A DNA stretch of 64,000 bases from Pseudanabaena sp. FACHB-2040 (GCF_014696715.1 NZ_JACJQO010000005.1:930001-994000), one strand, 5' to 3'; positions 26,090 through 35,244 are shown, counted from the stretch's first letter. Notes: a model not told the origin generated them from the letters alone. Translations and numbers: made by a program.

Positions 26090-26923
26090 ATGCAAACCCT
26101 CACTCCCCAGACAACCCCGGCACCTGAGATGCAGGCAGACTTTCTGCAAATTAAGCAGGTCTCCAAGGTATACCCCACCTCAAAGGGCCCCTACACCGTT
26201 CTAGAAGACATCAACCTGACGGTAAAAGAAGGCGAATTTGTCTGCCTAATTGGCCACTCTGGCTGCGGCAAAACCACGCTGCTCAACATGGTGGCAGGCT
26301 TTAACCAGCCGACCGTGGGCGACATTTATCTGAAGCATGAACCCGTAGTGCGCCCTGGTCTAGATCGCATGATGGTGTTCCAAAACTACTCTCTGCTGCC
26401 CTGGAAGACCGCCTTTGAGAACGTGTATCTGGCAGTGGAGTCGGCTAACCCCAACCTGTCTCGGGCGCAGCGGGTAGACATCGTCAATGAGCACCTGGCG
26501 ATGGTGGGGCTGACCGAGGCGGCCAAAAAGCGGCCCAGCGAACTCTCTGGTGGGATGAAGCAGCGAGTTGCGATCGCACGCGCCCTAGCCATTCGCCCCC
26601 AGGTGCTGATCCTAGACGAACCCTTCGGCGCACTCGATGCCATCACCAAAGAAGAGCTACAGGAAGAGCTGCTCAATATCTGGCGAAGCCACCGAGCCAC
26701 CGTCTTGATGATCACCCACGATATCGATGAAGCTCTCTTTCTAGCGGACCGAATCGTGATGATGACCAACGGCCCATCTGCCAAAATCGGCGAAATCGTA
26801 GAGGTGCCCTTCCCCCGGCCCCGCAACCGCGCCCGCATCATGGAAGACCCACGCTACTACGAGCTACGCAACTTTGCACTAGACTTCCTCTTTCGCCGGT
26901 TTGCCCACCACGAGGAAGACTAA
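26090..26923 (+). CDS. nrtD: Nitrate ABC transporter ATPase
   Basis: Second ATPase subunit of the nitrate importer, 277 residues, without the NrtA-like C-domain. Walker A GHSGCGKTT, signature LSGGMKQRVAIARAL, Walker B VLILDEPFGALD and H-loop ITHDIDEALFL are intact. It is close in sequence to the ATPase half of NrtC, as expected for the NrtC/NrtD pair. A HIP1 site (GCGATCGC) overlaps the region just before the ATG. It is the last gene before a strong terminator; no narB follows. Confidence 0.94.
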   Translation: MQTLTPQTTPAPEMQADFLQIKQVSKVYPTSKGPYTVLEDINLTVKEGEFVCLIGHSGCGKTTLLNMVAGFNQPTVGDIYLKHEPVVRPGLDRMMVFQNYSLLPWKTAFENVYLAVESANPNLSRAQRVDIVNEHLAMVGLTEAAKKRPSELSGGMKQRVAIARALAIRPQVLILDEPFGALDAITKEELQEELLNIWRSHRATVLMITHDIDEALFLADRIVMMTNGPSAKIGEIVEVPFPRPRNRARIMEDPRYYELRNFALDFLFRRFAHHEED

Positions 26924-26930
26924 TAGCCTT

Positions 26931-26955
26931 AGGGGTGCCGCTGCAGGGCACCCCT
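26931..26955 (+). terminator. First hairpin after nrtD
   Basis: A perfect 9-bp stem AGGGGTGCC / GGCACCCCT with a 7-nt loop begins 8 bases after the nrtD stop. No T-run follows it directly. It precedes the intrinsic terminator at 26978. Confidence 0.6.
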
Positions 26956-26977
26956 CCAGACTTAGACATCTCGCTCT

Positions 26978-27010
26978 AATAGGACGCAAACGCCTGCGTC
27001 CTATTTTCTT
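26978..27010 (+). terminator. Intrinsic terminator of the nrt operon
   Basis: A perfect 11-bp stem AATAGGACGCA / TGCGTCCTATT with loop AACGCC is followed by TTCTT and, further on, TTTT. This is a canonical Rho-independent terminator ending nrtABCD. On the other strand it ends close to the stop of the convergent stress-protein gene. Confidence 0.85.
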
Positions 27011-27046
27011 GCTTTTACGCCTGGATTAGCGGACTAAATTGCCTAA

Positions 27047-27586
27047 TTAATAGACGCTCCAATCCTTGATCTCATACTGGCTCAAGGCCTGCGTAGCCTG
27101 GTTCAGCTCATCTTCAGAGCCTTCGACAATCACCAGGTACTGCCCGGCCAATAGCGCATCGCCATAGTCGCTGGCCTTGTCTTCAGGAATACCTAAAGAT
27201 GAGAGCGCCTGATAGAGATTATTTGAAGCTACGGCGCTGACTCCGGTTGCAGCGGCAGTCGCAGACAACGCGCCTACTAGAGATCCTGCTGCCAAGATCG
27301 GCCCCAGGCCCGGGATGACTAGGCTAGTCAGACCAAATAGAACCACTCCAGCGGCGCTGTTGCTAACCGTATCGGCAACAGCGGTCGCTGCGGGCTTGAT
27401 TTTGTCTTCACCAACTCGGTCATGGGCCGTAGCCCCGCTAACGTCGGCTCCCTGCTGAGCATCCTTGCCAATCACGGAAACCTTGTCCATGGAGAACCCG
27501 GACGACTGTAGCTCCTGGCAAGCTTTCTCAACCGTTTGGGCATTGGAAAAGAAGCCAACGCCTCGTTTCTGCTGGCTAGTTACCAT
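27047..27586 (-). CDS. General stress protein 17M/YflT-like protein
   Basis: Protein of 179 residues with an N-terminal ferredoxin-like YflT domain (GVGFFSNAQTVEKACQELQSSGFSMDKVSVIG). A glycine/alanine-rich hydrophobic middle (VVLFGLTSLVIPGLGPILAAGSLVGALSAT) and a second small alpha/beta part (QYLVIVEGSEDELNQA) follow. This is the common cyanobacterial arrangement of general stress domain proteins, often desiccation- or salt-induced. The ATG at 27586 is preceded by AGGAG; two codons of upstream GTG-initiated frame are less likely. It converges on the nrt operon. Confidence 0.75.
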   Translation of the reverse strand: MVTSQQKRGVGFFSNAQTVEKACQELQSSGFSMDKVSVIGKDAQQGADVSGATAHDRVGEDKIKPAATAVADTVSNSAAGVVLFGLTSLVIPGLGPILAAGSLVGALSATAAATGVSAVASNNLYQALSSLGIPEDKASDYGDALLAGQYLVIVEGSEDELNQATQALSQYEIKDWSVY

Positions 27587-27731
27587 ATTCACTCCTGCTA
27601 GGTAAGTTAATTACTTACACCCTAAGGCAGCAAACGCTTACCTTCCTTTTCCCTAGGGCAGATTCAAGCAGCGAGTTTTTTAGATGTTTAATGCCTCACG
27701 GAGTATACAGGCTGTAGGCATTCAATCACCT

Positions 27732-28325
27732 TTAACAAGGTTTTTGCCAGACCAGCGAATAACGCCAGAGCAGATGCCTTTTGAAACAAAATCCAGGAAC
27801 AACAGTGCCTGCAACCACTTTAATCTGCTCAACCGTTAGCCGAGCAGGCCGAGTGGGTGCGATCGCAGTTGACCCGGTGATTGATGCCCGATGCCATTGC
27901 AAAAACAAAAAGTTAAGCGGAATAGAGGCGAGACTGTAAGCATAGTCAACGAGGGTTTTCTCTCGATAAAGCCCAAGAATTAACAGCTTTCCAGAAGGGC
28001 GCAACAGCAGCTTCATCTTCTTCAAAGCCGCTTCCATATCCATGTGATGTACAGCAGCAATTGACACAATTACGTCGTAGGCTGCCTCAGGTAAGTCCGC
28101 TGTCAGAAAGTCAGCTTTTAAGTAAGCAATATTAGGAGAACAGTTAATAGTGGAGGCCCCTGTGAGGGTAGCATCGTCAACATCCAAGGCATCCACAAAG
28201 TCGCATTGCTCTGCTAGCTTCCGAGCAAAATGACCTAGACCGCAACCGACATCCAACGCACGGTCAACTCTTTTAGGAATTCGGTGCAATAGATAGCTAT
28301 GGTAGTGGGTGTTGTGGTTCCACAT
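27732..28325 (-). CDS. Class I SAM-dependent methyltransferase
   Basis: Small methyltransferase of 197 residues. The SAM-binding motif I is RALDVGCGLGHFARKLAEQ (about 22-40), with the acidic motif II end DALDVD. Motif IV region is YDVIVSIAAVHHMD. The substrate is unknown; the C-terminal part (HRASITGSTAIAPTRPARLTVEQI) resembles Methyltransf_11-type small-molecule enzymes. It is preceded by the rlmN gene about 50 bp upstream on the same strand and could be cotranscribed with it. Confidence 0.8.
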   Translation of the reverse strand: MWNHNTHYHSYLLHRIPKRVDRALDVGCGLGHFARKLAEQCDFVDALDVDDATLTGASTINCSPNIAYLKADFLTADLPEAAYDVIVSIAAVHHMDMEAALKKMKLLLRPSGKLLILGLYREKTLVDYAYSLASIPLNFLFLQWHRASITGSTAIAPTRPARLTVEQIKVVAGTVVPGFCFKRHLLWRYSLVWQKPC

Positions 28326-28374
28326 TGCTTACCCTGATAAACCCAGGTACCAACTCCAGGTACCAACTTGATTG

Positions 28375-29454
28375 TTACCCAGCCACTTTTGAGGCTCTCA
28401 ATTGGCCGCAAGCAGCGTCTTTTTCTAGCCCACGAGAATAGCGAACGCTGACAGCGATGTGCTGATCCTCTAGGGCTTTGACGAAGGCCCGAATGCGGCT
28501 TTCGCTGGGGCGCTGGTAATCTACTTCGCTGATAGGGTTGTAGGGAATCAGGTTGACGTGGCTCTGAAAGCCGCGCAGATGACGGGCCAGTTCCAAAGCG
28601 TGTTCGGGGGTGTCGTTAAGTTCGGCTAGCAAAATGTACTCAAAGGACACGCGCCGCCCTGTCTGCTTGACGTAGTCGCGGCATTCTTCCAGGAGCCCCT
28701 CTAGGGGGTAAGCCTGGGCGCTGGGGATTAGCTTCGTTCGTAGGGCTTGGTTAGAGGCGTGCAGGCTGACGGCCAGCGTAACCTGGAGCTGTTCTGCCGC
28801 TAGTCGCCGGATGCGGCCTGGAATGCCGACTGTAGAGAGGGTTATGGTGCGCTGACTGATGCCAACGTCCTGATTGAGGCAGCGAATGGCGGCAACCACG
28901 TTGTCACTATTTAGCAGAGGTTCGCCCATACCCATGAAGACGATATGGCTAACCCGTTGATCAAAGTCTTCCTGCACCGTCAGCACCTGATCCACAATTT
29001 CGTGGGTGGCTAGGTTTCGCAGAAAGCCGCCTTTGCCTGTGGCACAGAAGTCGCAGGCCATCGGGCAGCCCACCTGGGAAGACACGCACACCGTTAGCCG
29101 TCGGGGCGAAGGCATGCCAACTGTCTCGATGATGTGACCATCGGCCAGCTTCAGCAAATATTTGACTGTACCGTCGGGAGCTTCTGAGCGGTGATGGATT
29201 TGGGCGCGACCCACCGGCACATCGGCAATTTGCTCTCGCCAAGCTTTTGAGAAGACCGTAACTTCTGCTAGGGAGTGAATGCCCTTGTAATAGAGCCAGT
29301 CGTGTAGCTGCTTGGCTCTAAAGGTGGGCTGGTTTTGCGATCGCACCCACTCCGTCAGCGCCTCCAAAGATTGTCCCAGCAGCGGCGTCTGAGAAACAGG
29401 CCCAGCAGCGTCTGTGAGGATTGCAGATTCAGGAGTGGTCGGCGTGACAGTCAT
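28375..29454 (-). CDS. rlmN: 23S rRNA (adenine(2503)-C2)-methyltransferase
   Basis: Radical-SAM enzyme that methylates A2503 of 23S rRNA and A37 of some tRNAs. The cluster motif [14 protein letters not shown] gives Cys130, Cys134 and Cys137. GMGEPLLN binds SAM, and the C-terminal Cys in DAACGQL is the methyl-carrier pair partner. I place the start at ATG 29454 ([10 protein letters not shown], 359 residues). The frame stays open a further 43 codons upstream, but that extension has no family similarity. Strong family match. Confidence 0.93.
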   Translation of the reverse strand: MTVTPTTPESAILTDAAGPVSQTPLLGQSLEALTEWVRSQNQPTFRAKQLHDWLYYKGIHSLAEVTVFSKAWREQIADVPVGRAQIHHRSEAPDGTVKYLLKLADGHIIETVGMPSPRRLTVCVSSQVGCPMACDFCATGKGGFLRNLATHEIVDQVLTVQEDFDQRVSHIVFMGMGEPLLNSDNVVAAIRCLNQDVGISQRTITLSTVGIPGRIRRLAAEQLQVTLAVSLHASNQALRTKLIPSAQAYPLEGLLEECRDYVKQTGRRVSFEYILLAELNDTPEHALELARHLRGFQSHVNLIPYNPISEVDYQRPSESRIRAFVKALEDQHIAVSVRYSRGLEKDAACGQLRASKVAG

Positions 29455-29761
29455 GGCCCTGTGCTCAATGCCCAAAACTCCATCGTAATCTCGAATTCTC
29501 TTTCCTGACCACAGACTTCTGTAGGGATTTTTTTCTTCTATAAAAGCCTTCTGAAAGATCGCTGCCATATTCAGACCCACCAAAGTTCACCTGCGGTCTC
29601 TGCCTTTCGACCGAAGTAACCGGGAAATTGAGATTTTAGGCTGACAGCAAGAGTATTCATCCCTGCCTATATGTCTAGAGGTCGCCGATAAAGACCTTGA
29701 TAACGGACTTATTAGACAGGTTGAGCAGCAAGACGTGACGCATTGAGAACGCAAGGATTTT

Positions 29762-30454
29762 ATGGAAAATACCATGAGTACGCGGACCGAGGCAGACCAG
29801 CAGCCAGGCGATCTGGAGCGATGGGCTTCCGTGATTGGTGGCGGAGCGATGGTGTTGATGGGCCTGCAGCAGCGGTCTCTGCGCGGGGTTTTGACGGCCC
29901 TAGCCGGGGGCGGGCTGGTATATCAGGGCGCTAGCAACAAAAGCACCCTAAAACAGGTTGAAGAAGCCGTGGGCATAGACAAGGCCATCCGGGTTGAAAA
30001 GACGGTGACCATCAATCGCCCTGCCTCAGAACTCTACAATTTCTGGCACAACTTCGAAAACCTGCCCCGATTTATGCGCCACCTGGAATCGGTAACGGTG
30101 CTCGATGGCAACCGCTCCCACTGGGTCAGCAAGGCTCCTCTAGACAACCGAGTGGAGTGGGATGCCGAGGTCGTCACCGACGAACCCGACCATCTGATCG
30201 CTTGGCGCTCTCTAGACGGTGCTGACATCGAAAATTCTGGCTTTGTTCGCTTCCAGCCTGCCACTGGCAATCGTGGCACCGAGGTCAAAGTGGTGATGGA
30301 GTACAGCCCGCCGGGTGGAGCGCTGACGGCTGCGATCGCAAAACTCTTCGGCGAAGAACCCGAGCAGCAGATTGGTGACGAGCTAGCCCGCTTCAAGCAG
30401 CTAATGGAAGTCGGCGAAATTGCCACCACAGAAGGTCAGCCCCGAGGCGCGTAA
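29762..30454 (+). CDS. SRPBCC (polyketide cyclase/START-like) membrane-linked protein
   Basis: A 230-residue protein. The N-terminal 55 residues include a glycine-rich hydrophobic hairpin (WASVIGGGAMVLMGLQQRSLRGVLTALAGGGLVYQG) like the YgaP-type/DUF2892 segment. The SRPBCC domain follows (about 75-215): VTINRPASELYNFWHNFENLPRF..., VVTDEPDHLIAWRS and EVKVVMEYSPPGG. These proteins may bind lipids or act in stress tolerance; no ligand is inferred. The ATG at 29762 follows AAGGA; ATG 29774 is possible. The next gene, 58 bp downstream, encodes a secreted protein and may be co-expressed. Confidence 0.75.
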   Translation: MENTMSTRTEADQQPGDLERWASVIGGGAMVLMGLQQRSLRGVLTALAGGGLVYQGASNKSTLKQVEEAVGIDKAIRVEKTVTINRPASELYNFWHNFENLPRFMRHLESVTVLDGNRSHWVSKAPLDNRVEWDAEVVTDEPDHLIAWRSLDGADIENSGFVRFQPATGNRGTEVKVVMEYSPPGGALTAAIAKLFGEEPEQQIGDELARFKQLMEVGEIATTEGQPRGA

Positions 30455-30511
30455 TCAGCCTGCCCCCATCCATTCCTTAGTAATTTGCCCACCGTGCATT
30501 TTCGTGATCCT

Positions 30512-30958
30512 ATGAAATCTCATCTATCTAACCTAAAAAGCTCCCTGAGTCGGCTGGCCCTGATTGGCCTACTGCAGCTTGCCCTATGGCTAGGGGTCAG
30601 CCTAATGCCGATGGCTCCAGCCCTAGCTGCCGCCACACCAGAAGCCGAAGCCTATCAAGCCGGACCCAACCGCCAGTCCTACAACCCGCTCAGCGGCGAA
30701 AGCACTCAGGGCGGCGTTGATCTAGAAAAGGCTGCCGAGAAAGCCGAACAGCTTTCTAAGGATGTGTTTAGCGGTCAGGAGACCACTATGCGCATTAAGG
30801 GCAAAACCCCGCAGCGCAACGAGGCCATTTTGCATGGCCGCGAAACTGCTAGCCAAAAGCTGAGGGACATGGCCGAGCGGGCCCGCAGCGTCGACGCCCC
30901 GGCCGACCTCTCGCCCAAAGAGAGCCGGGTCTTAAAGAATTACCAGGGACAGCAGTAA
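30512..30958 (+). CDS. Secreted protein of unknown function
   Basis: A 148-residue protein with a signal peptide ([20 protein letters not shown], then [17 protein letters not shown]), cleaved near ALA-A. The mature part is hydrophilic, rich in Glu, Gln and Ala ([20 protein letters not shown]), and probably helical. ATG 30512 fits the signal peptide better than the nine-codon upstream TTG extension. No family is recognised. It lies between the SRPBCC gene and a zinc alcohol dehydrogenase gene 16 bp downstream, a grouping that I believe recurs in stress-related cyanobacterial clusters, but this is not verified. Confidence 0.6.
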   Translation: MKSHLSNLKSSLSRLALIGLLQLALWLGVSLMPMAPALAAATPEAEAYQAGPNRQSYNPLSGESTQGGVDLEKAAEKAEQLSKDVFSGQETTMRIKGKTPQRNEAILHGRETASQKLRDMAERARSVDAPADLSPKESRVLKNYQGQQ

Positions 30959-30974
30959 ACCAGGAGAAGCATAC

Positions 30975-32171
30975 ATGAAGGCAGTTTGTTGGCACGGTGC
31001 CCAAGACGTTCGGGTAGATAACGTTCCCGATCCCAAAATTCTCAATCCCCAGGATGCCATTATTAAGGTCACGTCCACGGCCATCTGCGGCTCAGACCTT
31101 CATCTATACGATGGCTATATTCCCACCATGAAGTCAGGAGATATCCTGGGCCATGAGTTTATGGGCGAAGTGGTCGAAGTTGGCCCCGAGGTGAAAAAGC
31201 TGAAGGTAGGCGATCGCGTGGTCGTGCCCTTCACGATTTCCTGCGGCCACTGCTTCTTCTGCAATCGCGACCTTTGGTCTCTGTGCGACAACTCCAACCC
31301 CAACGCCTGGATGGCTGAAAAGCTCTGGGGCCATTCTCCAGCAGGCCTATTTGGCTACTCTCACCTGCTGGGTGGCTATGCCGGAGGCCAGGCTGAGTAT
31401 GCTCGCGTCCCCTTCGCCGACGTGGGTCCGCTGAAGGTGCCCGATGGCCTATCTGATGAAAAGGTGCTGTTTCTGACAGACATTTTCCCCACGGGCTACA
31501 TGGGCGCTGAGAACTGCGACATTGAGCCAGGAGATACGATTGCCGTGTTTGGCTGCGGTCCGGTGGGTCTGTTTGGCATCGCCAGCGCCTTTATGCTGGG
31601 AGCCGAGCGGGTGATCGCTATCGATCGCTTTCCAGAACGTCTGGCCTTGGCCCAATCACTAGGGGCAGAAATTATCAACTACGAGGAGATGGATGCCGGG
31701 GTTGCCCTGAAGGAAATGACCGGCGGACGTGGCCCCGACGCCTGTATGGATGCGGTTGGCTTAGAAGCCCACGGCACTGGGGTTGTCGCCCTTTACGACA
31801 CAGTAAAGCAGGCAGTTCGCATGGAGACCGGCCGGGCCATGGTGCTGCGTCAGGCGATTGCTGCCGTTCGTAAAGGCGGTCGAGTCTCGGTACCGGGAGT
31901 CTACGGTGGCTTTATCGACAAAATGCCGATGGGCTCATTCGTGAACAAAGCCCTGACGATGAAGTCAGGCCAAACCCACGTTCAGAAGTACCTGCGCCCT
32001 CTGCTAGAGCGCATTCAAAATGGAGAGATTGATCCTTCCTTTGTGATCAGCCATAGGCTGCCGCTGGAAGAGGCTCCTCACGCCTACAAGATCTTCCGCG
32101 ATAAGCAGGAAAACTGCACCAAGGTTGTGCTCAAACCCTTTAGTCAACCTGCAGAAGCGGCGGCGGTCTAG
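30975..32171 (+). CDS. Zinc-dependent alcohol dehydrogenase (formaldehyde dehydrogenase-like)
   Basis: MDR dehydrogenase of 398 residues. The catalytic zinc block is [10 protein letters not shown] and [12 protein letters not shown]; the structural-zinc region is [16 protein letters not shown]. The NAD fold is [20 protein letters not shown], and an acidic AIDRF end favours NAD(H). Length and the insertion after the structural zinc site resemble the glutathione-independent formaldehyde dehydrogenase / threonine dehydrogenase-like branch. Substrate not assigned. AGGAG sits eight bases before the ATG. It ends before a branched hairpin terminator. Confidence 0.87.
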   Translation: MKAVCWHGAQDVRVDNVPDPKILNPQDAIIKVTSTAICGSDLHLYDGYIPTMKSGDILGHEFMGEVVEVGPEVKKLKVGDRVVVPFTISCGHCFFCNRDLWSLCDNSNPNAWMAEKLWGHSPAGLFGYSHLLGGYAGGQAEYARVPFADVGPLKVPDGLSDEKVLFLTDIFPTGYMGAENCDIEPGDTIAVFGCGPVGLFGIASAFMLGAERVIAIDRFPERLALAQSLGAEIINYEEMDAGVALKEMTGGRGPDACMDAVGLEAHGTGVVALYDTVKQAVRMETGRAMVLRQAIAAVRKGGRVSVPGVYGGFIDKMPMGSFVNKALTMKSGQTHVQKYLRPLLERIQNGEIDPSFVISHRLPLEEAPHAYKIFRDKQENCTKVVLKPFSQPAEAAAV

Positions 32172-32224
32172 TCGTCTAGTCGGGTCAAGGTTCTGCTAGA
32201 CAAGGGCCGGGGTAAGAGAGACTC

Positions 32225-32270
32225 AGAGACGCGGGGATTGCTCAGATTGAGCTCATCGCGTCTCTCTGTT
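32225..32270 (+). terminator. Terminator after the alcohol dehydrogenase gene
   Basis: Perfect 9-bp arms AGAGACGCG / CGCGTCTCT (32225-32233, 32257-32265) enclose an inner palindrome GCTCA-GAT-TGAGC. CTGTTTT follows. This is a branched intrinsic terminator for the upstream unit. Confidence 0.7.
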
Positions 32271-32344
32271 TTCCAGTTCCGGGTTTGCTTTGAAGCACTC
32301 AGTCAGCTCAGAAATAAGGAGTCTAATCTAAGAAAACGGCTCTC

Positions 32345-32378
32345 GTAGGTTGGCCTCAAGCGCAGCGTGACCCAACAA
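32345..32378. repeat. GTTGG...CCAAC intergenic repeat
   Basis: A unit with the ends GTAGGTTGG and CCCAAC around a GCGCAGCG centre, typical of short palindromic intergenic repeats seen in cyanobacteria and proteobacteria. Only one copy was seen in this window. Confidence 0.45.
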
Positions 32379-32419
32379 ACCGGCCAAGGATCGAGAGCAG
32401 TTTCAGGGTCATCTCAGTT

Positions 32420-33238
32420 TTGCCCTCTGCCCAAGTCGTAAGATCAAAAGGCATTTTTCCGTTAGACAATGCCTTGATCTCTGTTGTCTTGCCCTGTCTC
32501 AATGAGATGCGCCACGGCTATCTAGAGCGCATCTTGGTCAATCTCGCTGCCCAAGCCGGAGCCAAGGAACTGATTGCTGTTGTCAGCCCTTGCAATGACG
32601 ACACGCTGCAAACGCTGCGCCAACATCCCCAGTGGCGAATTTTGGAAACCGATGCCCAGAATCGGGCGCAGCGCCTAACCGCCGGCATTTACGCCAGTAG
32701 CGGCGAAATTGTGTTGCTGCATCATCCAGCGACGCTGCTGCCAGAAGGAACCGCTCTGATACAGATTGAGGCACTGATGGCCGATCCTAAAGTAGCTTGG
32801 GGCGGCTTTCACCATAGCTTTGACCTGGATCACTGGCTGCTGCGGTTTACCTCCTGGTACTCCAATCGGGTGCGATCGCACTACAGCCAAATTCTCTACC
32901 TAGACCACTGCATTTTTGCGCGTCGCTCGTTGCTAGAAAAAATTGGTGGCGTCCCCGATATGGATATTTTTGAAGACACGGTGCTGAGCCAGCAGCTCAG
33001 CCAGTTTGGAGCCCCGGTGCTGCTGCCAGACAAGATTATTACCTCAGCCCGTCGCTTTCGGCAGCGAGGGGTTTATCGGCAGGCCCTAGTAAATCAGCTC
33101 TTGAAGGGGATGTATCACGCCCGCCTCGACCCAAGCTGGATGAATTGGCTTTACGAGCGGCAGAGCCAGATCAACGTGGCCTACGAAGCTCAAGAGCAGC
33201 AGAGAACTAAGCCAGAACCAGAAGAAAAAAAAGGATAA
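32420..33238 (+). CDS. Glycosyltransferase, family 2-like
   Basis: GT-A-fold transferase of 272 residues. The N-terminal strand is ISVVLPCLNEMRHGYLERIL, followed by VVSPCNDDTLQTL and an EIVLLHHPATLLPEG segment at the position of the usual DxD region, here without a clear DxD. The C-terminal CIFARRSLLEKIGGVPDMDIFEDTVLS is typical of TIGR04283-type GT2 proteins. Acceptor unknown. The start, TTG 32420, is uncertain because no ATG lies early in the frame. It has no obvious operon partner. Confidence 0.68.
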   Translation: MPSAQVVRSKGIFPLDNALISVVLPCLNEMRHGYLERILVNLAAQAGAKELIAVVSPCNDDTLQTLRQHPQWRILETDAQNRAQRLTAGIYASSGEIVLLHHPATLLPEGTALIQIEALMADPKVAWGGFHHSFDLDHWLLRFTSWYSNRVRSHYSQILYLDHCIFARRSLLEKIGGVPDMDIFEDTVLSQQLSQFGAPVLLPDKIITSARRFRQRGVYRQALVNQLLKGMYHARLDPSWMNWLYERQSQINVAYEAQEQQRTKPEPEEKKG

Positions 33239-33241
33239 AAA

Positions 33242-33267
33242 AATTCCCCAGCCGAAGCCAGGGAATT
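33242..33267. other. Stem-loop after the glycosyltransferase gene
   Basis: AATTCCC / GGGAATT arms enclose a 12-nt loop immediately after the glycosyltransferase stop. The A-run lies upstream, which would make a T-tail only for minus-strand transcripts, so it is an imperfect terminator for the plus-strand gene. Confidence 0.4.
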
Positions 33268-33368
33268 AATCAGGGTGCATCTACCAATCCACTCTTCCCC
33301 ACTTACAGCTGCCATCCGGAAACTCTTTGGCAAACAAACCAAGGTCTAATTTTTTTAACGCCCTGTCA

Positions 33369-33404
33369 GGCTAGGAAAGGCCCCCTAAAGCGCCTTCCCT
33401 AGCC
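33369..33404. other. Long inverted repeat before the ABC exporter genes
   Basis: Arms GGCTAGGAAAGGC (33369-33381) and GCCTTCCCTAGCC (33392-33404) pair at 12 of 13 positions around a 10-nt loop. It lies 120 bp before the ABC ATPase start, in a 285-bp gap otherwise without features. It could be a terminator without T-run or a leader structure. Confidence 0.5.
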
Positions 33405-33523
33405 CTAGAACACTCGACCGCATATAGGTTCTCAGGGTATGGCTGAGCCTGCCTCTGTCAAAGGTCGTATTCCTGGCTTTGCTTACCCATGCCAAAATGA
33501 ACTATTGCTGATTCGTTGCTCCC

Positions 33524-34459
33524 ATGACGACCTCATCTACGCCGTTGAACGCAACGTTAACCGCCTACGACCTGTGGAAATGCTATGGCGATAGTGCGGT
33601 GGTGCAGGGCATCAACTTCGTGCTAGAGCCGGGGGAAATTGTTGGCCTGCTTGGGCCTAATGGGGCCGGAAAAACAACCACCGTTGGGATGCTCTATGGG
33701 TCGGTAGTGCCCTCGCGAGGGTTTGTTCAGTTTGGGCCTTGGCAGATGCCGGCTCAAGGCCCGCAGGCCCGCACCCAAATGGGCATTGTCACCCAGGAAG
33801 ACAACCTCGACCCTGACTTTACAGTTTTTGAGAATCTGACCCACTTTGCCCATCACTATCGCATCCGGGGACAGGCAGCCCGTCAACGTGCTGGGGAACT
33901 GCTGGATCTGGTCAACCTGCGGGACAAGGGGCATTACCAGATCGATGAACTTTCAGGCGGCATGAAGCGGCGGCTAGTGCTGGCCCGAGCGTTGCTCAAC
34001 CATCCTCGGCTGGTTTTTCTAGACGAACCCACCACTGGGCTAGACCCCGATGCCCGGCAAGACTTTTGGCGACTGGTGCTGCACCTAAAGTCGGAGGGCT
34101 GCGGCGTGCTGCTAACCACTCATTACATGGATGAGGCGCAGCGGCTGTGCGATCGCATTCTCCTCCTGCAGCAGGGCAAAGTCATTGACGAAGGTCAGCC
34201 CCTGGATCTAATTGCGCGAGTTGTAGGGCGAGAAGTAGCCGAGATAGAAGGCATTGCTCCCGAAAAGCTGCAGGCCCTAGCCGATCAGTTTGGTGTCTGG
34301 AGTCGCCCCTTTGGCAACGCCACCCTGATGACCCTACCGTTAGAGCAGCCCGACACCCTTTGGCAGCAGATAGAAGCCCTCCATCCCCAGCGGTTGGCGC
34401 GGCGTCAGGCCAATTTAGAAGATGTATTCCTGCGTTTGACTGGGACTTTGTTGGAATGA
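33524..34459 (+). CDS. ABC-2 type exporter, ATP-binding subunit
   Basis: ABC ATPase of 311 residues in the DrrA/NodI branch. Walker A GPNGAGKTT, Q-loop VTQEDNLD, signature LSGGMKRRLVLARAL, Walker B LVFLDEPTTGLDPD and H-loop LLTTHYMDEAQRL are intact. The C-terminal 80 residues form the usual DrrA-type regulatory tail (ANLEDVFLRLTG). NodI-like proteins with the partner below export polyketides, lipids or oligosaccharides; the substrate is unknown. The stop overlaps the permease start by four bases. Confidence 0.9.
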   Translation: MTTSSTPLNATLTAYDLWKCYGDSAVVQGINFVLEPGEIVGLLGPNGAGKTTTVGMLYGSVVPSRGFVQFGPWQMPAQGPQARTQMGIVTQEDNLDPDFTVFENLTHFAHHYRIRGQAARQRAGELLDLVNLRDKGHYQIDELSGGMKRRLVLARALLNHPRLVFLDEPTTGLDPDARQDFWRLVLHLKSEGCGVLLTTHYMDEAQRLCDRILLLQQGKVIDEGQPLDLIARVVGREVAEIEGIAPEKLQALADQFGVWSRPFGNATLMTLPLEQPDTLWQQIEALHPQRLARRQANLEDVFLRLTGTLLE

Positions 34460-35244
34460 CTGGAGTTAAGCGAGTTGCCGTTACCCCTTGGGGCGTTTAT
34501 TCCGTTTGGTGGCGGCACTTTCAGGTATATCGCAGTACTTGGCTGGTGAACTTTTTACCGCCTATTTCTGAGCCCATTATCTATCTGGTGGCCTTTGGCT
34601 ACGGGCTGACACCGCTGATCGGCGATGTGGTTTACCTAGATCAGCCAGTTTCCTACCCCCAGTTCATCGCCCCCGGCATGATCGCCATTGGGGTGCTGTT
34701 TCAATCCTTTTTTGAAGGAGCTTACAGCAGCTTTATTCGACTCAACTTTCAAAAGACCTGGCAGGCGCTGCTGACTGCTCCCCTTAGCTTCACCGACGTT
34801 TTCTTGGGTGACTGGCTCTGGGCTGCTACCAAAGGCAGCATTGCTGGGACACTGACCGGACTCGTTTCGGTTGTAGCTGGCCTATACGCCTTGCCCCACC
34901 TGCTATTGTCGCTGCCCCTGATTGTGCTCGGCAGTCTTTTGTTTGGAGCCTTTGGCCTGTTCATAGCAGGACTGGTTCGCAAAGTCGATCAGGTCAATGT
35001 CCCGATCTTCCTCGTGATCATTCCGATGTTCACCCTTTGCGGCACCTACTTCCCCCGCGACACCTTGCCCCGTGTGCTGCAGGGCATTGCTGGAGTCTTG
35101 CCGTTGGCCTCGCTAACGGATTTATTGCGCTGGCCGATGGGCCTGCCAGCCTGGTGGCCGTTTTCCCTGCTCTGGCTGGTGGTGGCTACTGTAATCATGG
35201 CGCGGCTGGCCGCCCTAAAAATCTACCCCAAGCTGTTTTCGTAA
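34456..35244 (+). CDS. ABC-2 type exporter, permease subunit
   Basis: Membrane subunit of 262 residues (NodJ/DrrB type) with six helices. Features include WWRHFQVYRSTWLVNFLPPI at the N-terminus, FIAPGMIAIGVLFQSFFEGAY, and FLVIIPMFTLCGTYFPRDTLP in the family's last third. The start is ATG 34456, inside the ATGA overlap with the ATPase stop; an ORF open further upstream in this frame is only antiphase reading of the ATPase gene. The pair forms a complete half-transporter homodimer set. Confidence 0.9.
   Translation: MTGVKRVAVTPWGVYSVWWRHFQVYRSTWLVNFLPPISEPIIYLVAFGYGLTPLIGDVVYLDQPVSYPQFIAPGMIAIGVLFQSFFEGAYSSFIRLNFQKTWQALLTAPLSFTDVFLGDWLWAATKGSIAGTLTGLVSVVAGLYALPHLLLSLPLIVLGSLLFGAFGLFIAGLVRKVDQVNVPIFLVIIPMFTLCGTYFPRDTLPRVLQGIAGVLPLASLTDLLRWPMGLPAWWPFSLLWLVVATVIMARLAALKIYPKLFS

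Noticed and set aside
21542-26923. Bicarbonate transporter cmpABCD instead of nrtABCD
   Set aside because: The binding protein has Lys after HPE where I recall CmpA having Glu, its motifs follow NrtA, and the upstream region has NtcA boxes rather than an obvious CmpR site.
29455-29583. Extended RlmN N-terminus
   Set aside because: The extra 43 residues have no similarity to RlmN, and ATG 29454 begins the usual length.
34360-34455. Longer start for the ABC-2 permease
   Set aside because: This extension reads through the ATPase gene out of phase; ATG 34456 in the ATGA overlap is the normal coupled start.
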